Assembly (NCBI RefSeq): GCF_044962685.1
Contig: NZ_JBBKTX010000013.1
Coordinates: 62,001-126,000, forward strand
From: Oceanobacter antarcticus
GTDB taxonomy: Bacteria > Pseudomonadota > Gammaproteobacteria > Pseudomonadales > Oceanobacteraceae
Reading direction: 5' to 3'
Length of the DNA: 64,000 bases
Shown here: piece after piece, positions 57,767 to 64,000 of the stretch
Numbering within the stretch: position 1 is the stretch's first letter
How the letters are laid out: every line of letters starts with the position of its first letter
Position numbers and translations under genes: made by a program
Notes under the pieces: generated by a model
Seen by the model: the letters and a program-made list of their open reading frames with translations, nothing else
What the model was told of the DNA's origin: nothing
Database searches by the model: none

Positions 57767-57793
57767 ACTTGCTTCTCTCTCTGCTATGCCGTG

Positions 57794-58015
57794 TTACTCG
57801 CCCAGCTTGCTCATCAGGGTTTTATAGGACTCTTCGGTCCACCGACCGGTTGCCGTCGGGCATGGCGGCCCAGCCATGTTGAGAAAGTCCACCAGCGCGG
57901 GCAGATCATGGATTTGCTCCCCGAAAGCACGCTCAATTGAATCGGCCAGCAGGTCTTCAAACGGGGTGTTGTCACGGGTACGGGCCTGATGTGGCTCCAG
58001 ATACGGTGCTTTCAT
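57794..58015 (-). CDS. Small cluster-associated protein (73 aa)
   Basis: The 73-residue product is predicted to be helical, with text such as PFEDLLADSIERAFGEQIHDL and WTEESYKTLMSKLG. The arrangement of two helices and a tryptophan resembles small proteins annotated as recombinase-like helix-turn-helix, but I am not sure of this. The ATG follows the TAA of the 110-residue gene directly, so translation is coupled. Strict conservation of position beside the Rieske gene would suggest an accessory role. Confidence 0.6.
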   Translation of the reverse strand: MKAPYLEPHQARTRDNTPFEDLLADSIERAFGEQIHDLPALVDFLNMAGPPCPTATGRWTEESYKTLMSKLGE

Positions 58016-58348
58016 TTACTGTCCTCCATTCTGTACACGTTCGCGGATCATTGCGCGCACTGGTACAAAGTCATACGTCGGGTAACATTCGGTGCGAAAA
58101 ACGCCCCAGGCGGAACGCTCCAGCTCTACATTGATTTTTGGCAACAAGGACGGTGGCAAGCGCAGTGTTACGATCTGTCCAAGCCCCATGGCAACCGTCC
58201 AGGAAACGATTTCCACGCCTTCCACAGGAAAGCGCTCCCACCAGTCCATTTTTTTCATATGGCTCTGGATCTCTTCCAGATTCTTCGACTGGTCATGCTT
58301 CAGCACCACCGTCAGCAACAGGGTGTCGTTCGTCTGTGCACTACTCAC
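58016..58348 (-). CDS. Small cluster-associated protein (110 aa), unknown
   Basis: I do not recognise the family. The 110-residue product has alternating strands and helices (LLLTVVLKHD, LEEIQSHMKKMDWWERF, VEIVSWTVAMGLGQIVTLRL, INVELERSAWGVF), which would suit a ferredoxin-like dimeric alpha-beta barrel. Its start overlaps the NicC-like stop by 4 bases and its stop touches the 73-residue gene. The tight coupling argues for a real gene with a role in the same pathway. Confidence 0.65.
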   Translation of the reverse strand: MSSAQTNDTLLLTVVLKHDQSKNLEEIQSHMKKMDWWERFPVEGVEIVSWTVAMGLGQIVTLRLPPSLLPKINVELERSAWGVFRTECYPTYDFVPVRAMIRERVQNGGQ

Positions 58349-59502
58349 ACCGGGATCTCCTCAGATTCGCCTTGCAGTGGGACAGTCCAGGCATCGTAGC
58401 CGTACACCCAGTCAGCACTGCCCGCATTTTTGAGCCACTGATTGGAGCGCGAGCCGACTTGAATCTGACGGGCACGATCCTGACGTACCGTCTGATACAC
58501 ATGCAGTGCCGCTTCCGCTTCGTCGCCGTTGGTGGCGTGTTCCAGCGTCCGCGCCAGTACGATGGCATCTTCAATCGCCTGACCCGCTCCCTGGGCCATA
58601 AACGGCATCATCGGATGGCAAGCATCGCCCAACAAAGCAATACGTCCCTTGCTCCAGCACTCCAACGGATCCCGTTCGTACAGGGCGGTTTTCAGTACCT
58701 CGTCACACGCATCCAGCAAGTTCCGAGCCTGTGGATGGAAATGGGTATAGTGGCTACGCAACTCGTCGCAGTCTCCCGCACCCGTCCAGCTCTCTTCAGT
58801 CCAGCTGTTCTGGGCGGTCGTGGCAAAAATAAAGATGTCCTTACCCTGATTCAGCGGGAAGGTCACAATCTGACTTTCCGGGGTTTCACCCCACCATTTG
58901 GTGAAAGCCTGAATATCCGGAATATCTTGCAGCCGTTCGACGGGTACCACGGCACGGTAGGCAACCACTCCGGTAAAGCGCGGCTGTTCTTCTCCAAACA
59001 AATGGGCACGTACGGCGGAGTGAATACCATCACCACCGAGCACAACATCCAGCGGATAACTCTGGCCTGCCGTGGTTTCCACCACAACACCATTAGTCTG
59101 TTCCTCAATACGATTGATACGGGCGTTAAACACCACGTTACGGCGATCAAACGCAGCGGCCAAAGCTGCCAGCAGGTCTGCACGATGAATGGTCAGCTGT
59201 GGTGCTCCATATTGGATCTCAGCGTCATTCGACATAGCCAGACGTGAGGTTTCTTCGCCGCTATCCCACATCCGGCTAATGCGATGGGTGGGGCGGGCGG
59301 CCGTTTTGCGAATGGCTTCATTCAGACCCAGACCATCCAGGGCCTTGACGGCATTTGGAGTCAGGTTAATGTCAGCACCAATCCGCAAATACGCTTTTGA
59401 TTGTTCGAAAACGGTGACCTCATGGCCCATGCGCTGCAATGCGATAGCAGCGGTCAAACCACCAATACCGCCACCTACCACACCAATTGATAATTTCGCC
59501 AT
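58345..59502 (-). CDS. FAD monooxygenase resembling 6-hydroxynicotinate 3-monooxygenase (NicC)
   Basis: This 385-residue class A flavin monooxygenase has the FAD-binding GGGIGG motif (10-15), the GDGIHS segment, and GDACHPMMPFMAQGAGQAIEDA near 285-305 in the usual GDA form. The C-terminal WVYGYD resembles NicC and salicylate hydroxylases, both of which can hydroxylate with loss of a carboxylate. It is therefore a good candidate for ring hydroxylation of a hydroxy-pyridine or hydroxy-benzoate. Which one is not shown by the sequence. Confidence 0.88.
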   Translation of the reverse strand: MAKLSIGVVGGGIGGLTAAIALQRMGHEVTVFEQSKAYLRIGADINLTPNAVKALDGLGLNEAIRKTAARPTHRISRMWDSGEETSRLAMSNDAEIQYGAPQLTIHRADLLAALAAAFDRRNVVFNARINRIEEQTNGVVVETTAGQSYPLDVVLGGDGIHSAVRAHLFGEEQPRFTGVVAYRAVVPVERLQDIPDIQAFTKWWGETPESQIVTFPLNQGKDIFIFATTAQNSWTEESWTGAGDCDELRSHYTHFHPQARNLLDACDEVLKTALYERDPLECWSKGRIALLGDACHPMMPFMAQGAGQAIEDAIVLARTLEHATNGDEAEAALHVYQTVRQDRARQIQVGSRSNQWLKNAGSADWVYGYDAWTVPLQGESEEIPV

Positions 59503-59512
59503 GGAATACTCC

Positions 59513-60481
59513 TTACGGTTTGTCTCGGGCGGTAATAAACGTTTTGCTGGCCGCTTGCGGGCCGCTGGATTGACGGCGGGTATTGCCGTCTATGCCTCCA
59601 GAGATGGCCCACTCGGCAAAAACAGTTGGGCCAGGCTCGAAGTCGCGGGGCTGCCATTCCGCGGTCAGCTCATCTTCGTCGGCGTAGTATTCCACCAGTG
59701 CTCCCGCCGGGTTGCGGAAGTACCAGAAAAATGCCGACGATATCGGGTGACGACCCGGCCCAAGTTCAGTATCCCAACCCAGGCGGGAAATATTCATGCC
59801 GCCACCAAAGACTTCGTGAATATCGCGTACGGCAAAAGCGACATGATTGAGTCCGGCCCGAGGTTCTGGCGGTTGCAGTAAAAAGATGTCGTGGTGACCG
59901 CCTTTCTCGGAGCAACGCATGAATGCACCTTTCTGCGGATATCGATCGGATGTCACAAAATCCAGAGTGTCGCGATAAAAGGCTTCACAGGCCATCACGT
60001 CATTGACGAAGAACACGACATGGCCCACTTCAATCGGGGTAGCTTGATCATAAATCGGGCTGGGCTGATTAATCCGGCCACGCTCGTTCCAGCTGTTGTG
60101 GCCGACACACTCAATCTCAATGTCGCGTTTGATGCTTTTCTGCAGACGCACACCCAGGCCATTCGGATCAAGACAACCCGCATGTTGCCCGGTAAAAAAA
60201 TAGCCTGGCTTGGAAGCCATCCGGTCGGCATACCAAGCCAGGTCGTCATCGGATTCCACTCCCCAGACCACTTCTCTCAGTGTCGGTCCAGTTTCAATGG
60301 CAGGGGGCAAGGAAGCATCGTCCTTGTGCTTGATCACTACCCGGCAGCCATTCAGTGTTTCGAACACCTGTTCGGTCGCCGAATGACTCAGTAGCGTCAG
60401 ACCCCAATCGGCAAAGAAGCGCTGGCATAACGCCAGATCTTCCACACCAAACGTAATTTCGTCGATTCCCAATATACTCAT
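59513..60481 (-). CDS. VOC-family type-I extradiol dioxygenase
   Basis: This 322-residue protein has two VOC domains. The C-terminal one keeps the metal ligands His154 (EVGHVVFF), His213 (GLNHVAF) and Glu264 (ALVEYYAD), spaced as in BphC-like enzymes, plus His196/His197 where BphC has an acid-base His. It should open a catechol-like or dihydroxypyridine ring next to the hydroxyls. The last 40 residues after the Glu are a cluster-specific tail. It lies 10 bases upstream of the hydroxylase gene. Confidence 0.87.
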   Translation of the reverse strand: MSILGIDEITFGVEDLALCQRFFADWGLTLLSHSATEQVFETLNGCRVVIKHKDDASLPPAIETGPTLREVVWGVESDDDLAWYADRMASKPGYFFTGQHAGCLDPNGLGVRLQKSIKRDIEIECVGHNSWNERGRINQPSPIYDQATPIEVGHVVFFVNDVMACEAFYRDTLDFVTSDRYPQKGAFMRCSEKGGHHDIFLLQPPEPRAGLNHVAFAVRDIHEVFGGGMNISRLGWDTELGPGRHPISSAFFWYFRNPAGALVEYYADEDELTAEWQPRDFEPGPTVFAEWAISGGIDGNTRRQSSGPQAASKTFITARDKP

Positions 60482-60526
60482 GTTCTGTTCTCGCTCAGAG
60501 CTTGCTTTAATCAGGCTGAACCCGAT

Positions 60527-61291
60527 TCATGGCATCACAAAACCGCCGTTGACTGGCAGTGTTTGTCCGGTAATAAAGCGGGCCATATCCGACAAGGCAA
60601 AAATCACCGCACCACAAACGTCTTCCGGCAGTTGGGTGCGCTTCAGTGGACGTTGTTGGCGATACAGATCCTTGCGGCCTTGTGGCACATATGCCGTGGC
60701 CTCTACGGCAACCAGACCTGGTGCGATGGCGTTCACCGTGATGTTGTCATCACCTAGCTCGGTTGCCAGAGAGCGCGTCATGGCCATGATGGCACCTTTG
60801 CTGGCGGTATAAGCCAGCAGCTGCGGTGCGCCCCAGATGGCGGTATCGGAAGCCAGATTCACAATGGCACCACGACCACTCATTCGCAGTGCAGGCAAAC
60901 AGGCATTCGTTACCAACCAGCTACCACGGACATTCACTTCCATCACCCGATCCCAGGTGTCGATTGCCAGCTCTTCGGTGGTTTTACCTCCAGAGTTGGT
61001 GATCGCGGCGTTATTGACCACCCCATCCAGACCGCCCAGCGCCTCTACCGCCTGCGAGACAGCCATGGCGACCGATTGAGGATCGCGCACATCTAGCGCC
61101 AATCCAGTCGCATCGAGACCCTGATCCCGCAAAGTAGCAGCGGATGCTTTGACCTGTTCTTCCAGAATATCGGCTAGCGCCACACGTGCTCCAGCACGCG
61201 CCAGTTGTTCGGCAAAAACCAATCCAAGCCCACGGGCAGCGCCAGTGACCAGTACCTTACGCCCCTTCAGAAGTTGGTTGATCGTACTCAT
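60527..61291 (-). CDS. SDR-family oxidoreductase
   Basis: This classical 254-residue SDR has the cofactor motif TGAARGLG (16-23), the NNAA block, the Ser in NLASDTA and the active pair in LLAYTASKGAI (YxxxK). The C-terminus ITGQTLPVNGGFVMP is typical. It may dehydrogenate a cis-dihydrodiol or an alcohol in the pathway. It sits between the ABC importer genes and the extradiol dioxygenase gene, 12 bases after the permease. Confidence 0.9.
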   Translation of the reverse strand: MSTINQLLKGRKVLVTGAARGLGLVFAEQLARAGARVALADILEEQVKASAATLRDQGLDATGLALDVRDPQSVAMAVSQAVEALGGLDGVVNNAAITNSGGKTTEELAIDTWDRVMEVNVRGSWLVTNACLPALRMSGRGAIVNLASDTAIWGAPQLLAYTASKGAIMAMTRSLATELGDDNITVNAIAPGLVAVEATAYVPQGRKDLYRQQRPLKRTQLPEDVCGAVIFALSDMARFITGQTLPVNGGFVMP

Positions 61292-61303
61292 CTATGCCTC
61301 TCC

Positions 61304-62074
61304 TCACGCAGTCGCCAGATTGGCTTTGGGCATGTAGTGCAACACTCGCTTCTCCGCCAACACCACACCGCCATAGGCAACAATCCCGATAAGTGTGAGG
61401 CCTACGATGGCAACAAACACACCAGCGGTATTTCCCTGACCTTCAGAATCCACCAACAAGTAGCCCAGACCCAGATTGCCACCCACCAGCTCGCCTACTG
61501 TGACGCCAATCACCGCCAGCGTGGAGGCAATACGCAAGCCAGAAAACAGCGCGGGCATGGCAGATGGAAATTCCACCAGCCGGAAGATCTGCCAACGGCT
61601 GGCATTCATGATGCGAATCAGGTTGACCATATCCGGGTCAACTGTGCGCACTGCGGACAGCACGTTAATCATCACCGGGAAAAAAACGATCAGTACTGCG
61701 ACCAGAATTTTGGGATAAATGGTGTACCCCAGCCACATCACAAACAGCGGTGCAAAGGCGACTTTCGGGGCAATTTGCAACGCCAGGATATAAGGTGACA
61801 ACATCGCTTCAGCAGCAGGGGACAACCCCAGGGCGACACCGATCGCAAGCCCCAGAAATGCCCCAATACCAAAGCCGAGCAGCACCTCTACCGCAGTGAT
61901 CAGAGTATGTTTGAGCAGCTCGCTGTTGTTCCACATAACGAAGAACTCATGCCAGACATGGCTCAAATTGGGCAGCACGTATTCAGGCATACCCATAGCT
62001 GCAGGCCCCCACTCCCAGCTCCCCAGAAACAGCAGCAGAATCCCGACACTGCCGGCAATGGTTCGATTATTCAT
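61304..62074 (-). CDS. ABC transporter permease, NitT/TauT family
   Basis: This 256-residue inner-membrane protein has about six helices and the BPD-transport core with the EAA-like loop (around IRIMNASRWQIFRLVEFPSA in pieces). It belongs with SsuC/TauC-type permeases for sulfonates, nitrate and aromatic acids. AGGAGG 7 bases before the ATG at 62074 decides the start. It pairs with the binding protein and ATPase genes beside it. Confidence 0.92.
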   Translation of the reverse strand: MNNRTIAGSVGILLLFLGSWEWGPAAMGMPEYVLPNLSHVWHEFFVMWNNSELLKHTLITAVEVLLGFGIGAFLGLAIGVALGLSPAAEAMLSPYILALQIAPKVAFAPLFVMWLGYTIYPKILVAVLIVFFPVMINVLSAVRTVDPDMVNLIRIMNASRWQIFRLVEFPSAMPALFSGLRIASTLAVIGVTVGELVGGNLGLGYLLVDSEGQGNTAGVFVAIVGLTLIGIVAYGGVVLAEKRVLHYMPKANLATA

Positions 62075-62095
62075 TGTTATGCCTCCTGTCACGCC

Positions 62096-63154
62096 TTATT
62101 GACGTTCATCGATTGCGGTCACCAGAATGTGCGGCTTGGTAGACTGTGATGTGATCGAGGCGCCAGGGCGGGCGTTCTTGGCAAACTCATTGGTGAACAA
62201 ATCCTGCAGTGACACTGCATGCTTGACGATGCCCTCGTCGAGGTAAAATTTGGCGACACCTGCCAGTCGGTTTTCATCAATCAGACCTGGCATCAGCTGA
62301 TTTTTGTAAACACGTTCATTAAACAGGGCAAAGGCACGTTCGAGATAATCTTCCCGGCCTTTGAATGAAGGGACTGCGGTGGCAAAATCGATCGCCGCCT
62401 GCTGCGGATCGGCCATGATGTCACGCATGCCCTTGAGGGTTGCGGTCACAACGCCCTGGACAATGTCCGGGTGATTATTGATAGCATCATCAGAAGCAAG
62501 AATTGCCTGCGCCATACTGTCAAACATATTGGCTTCAGGCATCAGGCTGACACTGCGGCCACCATCACGAGCCGAGATGACCCAGTCTGGGGCGCCAGCC
62601 ATCGCATCGGCTTTACCTGCCGCAAACAATTTCCAGACACCGGCAGGTCCCGCCGCCTGAATATCCAGATCGGTCTTGCTGAGACCTGCTTTTTTCAGTG
62701 TCGCCAGCAAGGCATAATACGTGGTGTCCGAATACGACATGACGGTGACCGTCTTGCCTTTCAAATCGGCCACGCTTTTAACCCCCGAGTCATCCCCCAT
62801 GGCCAAAACGGTCAGACTGCCCGCACCCAACACGGCAACGGCTTTCACTGGAATACCGTTGGCGCGAACAATCAGCGGAGTGTCACCAATAGCACCACCG
62901 ACCATGGCGTTACCAGAGCCGATCTGTTTGGCAACGTCGACACCTCCACGAGCGGTAACAAAATTGACCTTCAGGTTTTCTTCGGCGAAGTAGCCTTTGT
63001 ATTGCGCCAGCGTCCAGGGTGCAAATGCAGGCAGCGTGGGTGGAGCAGGCATGAGGTACGTAATTTCCTGCAATTCTGCCTGAGAAAAGGTAGACCAGAT
63101 CATGGCGGCACTTACCATCGAGGCCCTGACGAGGGTTTTGCTAAATAGCTTCAT
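62096..63154 (-). CDS. ABC transporter substrate-binding protein, NitT/TauT family
   Basis: This 352-residue protein has a signal peptide (about 1-27, ending SQA) and a periplasmic binding domain of the NMT1/SsuA class. Family text includes FAPWTLAQYKGYFAEENL, ARGGVDVAKQIGSGNA and LKGKTVTV. Family ligands include sulfonates, nitrate, pyrimidines and aromatic acids. An AGGAG lies 7 bases before the ATG. It supplies the importer of the catabolic block. Confidence 0.92.
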   Translation of the reverse strand: MKLFSKTLVRASMVSAAMIWSTFSQAELQEITYLMPAPPTLPAFAPWTLAQYKGYFAEENLKVNFVTARGGVDVAKQIGSGNAMVGGAIGDTPLIVRANGIPVKAVAVLGAGSLTVLAMGDDSGVKSVADLKGKTVTVMSYSDTTYYALLATLKKAGLSKTDLDIQAAGPAGVWKLFAAGKADAMAGAPDWVISARDGGRSVSLMPEANMFDSMAQAILASDDAINNHPDIVQGVVTATLKGMRDIMADPQQAAIDFATAVPSFKGREDYLERAFALFNERVYKNQLMPGLIDENRLAGVAKFYLDEGIVKHAVSLQDLFTNEFAKNARPGASITSQSTKPHILVTAIDERQ

Positions 63155-63200
63155 GGTGTACTCCTGTCGATTACAGTCGTTTTTGGTTGTTTGTTTTCAA

Positions 63201-64000
63201 TCAATGCATTGAGCCTTCATCACCAACGTGCAACAGTTCCATCAGGCGACCGATCAGAGGGCCTGTACCCGGTAATTTGCGACGTTCAAGTGGGTTGTTG
63301 CGAAATGGAAGGTCTACCGTTATTTCTTCAATGATGGTGCCGGGGCGGCTGCTCATTACCAGAATACGATCGGAAAGTGCGACCGCCTCTGCCAGATCAT
63401 GAGTAATAAAAAGGGCCGTTTTCTGTTCGTTGTAGAGCGTATTCGCCAGATCCTGTTGCAATACCATCTTGGTCTGGGCATCCAGCGCCGAAAATGGCTC
63501 ATCAAGAAACAGGACGTCTGGCTTCATCGCCAGCGTTCGTGCCAGAGCCGCACGTTGGCGCATCCCCCCGGACAACTGGAATGGATAATGCTTTTCAAAC
63601 CCTGCCAAGTGACATTTAGCCAACATGTCCCGGGCGATGGCCTGACGCTCAGCCTTGGGCACTCGCGCTATTTCCATCCCGACTTCGACGTTCTTTTGAA
63701 TCGTGCGCCACGGCATTAGCAAATCTTTTTGCAACATAAAGGCAACCCGTTTGACTGGGCCTTTGACTTCTTGCCCCGCCACCATCACGGTGCCAGTCGT
63801 AGCGGAGTACAATCCACTGCCCATGTTCAGCAGGGTGCTTTTGCCACAACCGGATGGACCAATAAGAGAAACGACTTCACCCTTTCGAATAGCAAAGTTC
63901 AAATCCTTGACTACGGCGGGGGCTTGCTGTTGATCCTTTTGTGGAAATGCCTTGCTGACGCCACGGAACTCAATCTCGACCCGATTAGGGGTTACATCAC
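63201..64000 (-). CDS. ABC transporter ATP-binding protein, NitT/TauT family, 5' end beyond the window
   Basis: The frame stays open to base 64000 with family-like sequence (VEIEFRGVSKAF upstream of DLNFAIRKGE), so the start lies outside the window; a TTG at 63902 is not the true start. Walker A is GPSGCGKST, the Q-loop is in FMLQKD, the ABC signature is LSGGMRQRAALART and Walker B is DVLFLDEPFSALD. The last His of the H-loop is in FITHDLAEA. It energises the permease and binding protein encoded just downstream. Confidence 0.93.
   Translation of the reverse strand, partial: DVTPNRVEIEFRGVSKAFPQKDQQQAPAVVKDLNFAIRKGEVVSLIGPSGCGKSTLLNMGSGLYSATTGTVMVAGQEVKGPVKRVAFMLQKDLLMPWRTIQKNVEVGMEIARVPKAERQAIARDMLAKCHLAGFEKHYPFQLSGGMRQRAALARTLAMKPDVLFLDEPFSALDAQTKMVLQQDLANTLYNEQKTALFITHDLAEAVALSDRILVMSSRPGTIIEEITVDLPFRNNPLERRKLPGTGPLIGRLMELLHVGDEGSMH

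Overview
The window looks like the chromosome of a Gram-negative gammaproteobacterium, most likely a marine or salt-tolerant heterotroph of the Oceanospirillales type. This is an inference from gene content: a complete ectoine operon, polyhydroxybutyrate genes, a TRAP transporter, outer-membrane lipoproteins, a Mg-type HemB with the residue numbering known from Pseudomonas, and the pairs ilvA/rpiA and hemB/ppk. No rRNA, tRNA, insertion sequence, prophage or CRISPR array was seen. Both ends cut genes: a LigB-type dioxygenase at base 1 and an ABC ATPase at base 64000.

Region 1 (1-11.1 kb) is catabolic. After the partial LigB gene and an OmpA-like lipoprotein comes an IclR regulator. It diverges from a co-directional run: TRAP transporter (dctP, dctQ, dctM types), putidaredoxin-type ferredoxin, FAD ferredoxin reductase, Rieske oxygenase alpha subunit, glutamine-synthetase-like ligase and a CHMI-like tautomerase. 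A perfect 18-bp inverted repeat lies over the predicted -10 box and start site of this run and is probably the IclR operator. The gene set suggests uptake of an acidic aromatic, possibly gamma-glutamylation of an amino group, then ring hydroxylation. The substrate is unknown.

Region 2 (11.1-24.8 kb) holds sbcDC, transaldolase, an orphan sugar-binding protein, and three envelope genes: a beta-barrel-like protein, a 1143-residue surface lipoprotein and a membrane-anchored TPR protein.

Region 3 (24.7-29.4 kb) is ectABC-ask with a divergent MarR (EctR-like) regulator. Region 4 (29.5-47.1 kb) is mostly housekeeping: thiolase and intracellular PHB depolymerase, small envelope proteins, an Smr protein, a DJ-1/PfpI protein, ilvA, rpiA, a YdbH-like protein, hemB, ppk, a secreted PHB-depolymerase-like lipoprotein and a YdjM-like membrane protein.

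Region 5 (47.3-64 kb, all on the minus strand) is the most interesting part: two tightly packed catabolic blocks. The upstream block (64.0-55.3 kb) has a NitT/TauT-type ABC importer, an SDR, a type-I extradiol (VOC) dioxygenase, a NicC-like FAD hydroxylase, two small proteins of unknown function, a second Rieske oxygenase, a RidA protein and a VanB-type reductase. The downstream block (55.0-47.3 kb) has its own predicted promoter with direct repeats. It encodes a cupin, an alpha/beta hydrolase, an SDR without the usual Tyr/Lys pair, an aspartate-dehydrogenase-like enzyme, an aldehyde dehydrogenase, a ThDP enzyme and aspartase. I infer an N-heteroaromatic or amino-aromatic degradation pathway with ring cleavage, enamine/imine hydrolysis, a 2-oxoacid decarboxylase/aldehyde dehydrogenase pair and aspartate-linked nitrogen handling. 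I do not recognise it as a described pathway.
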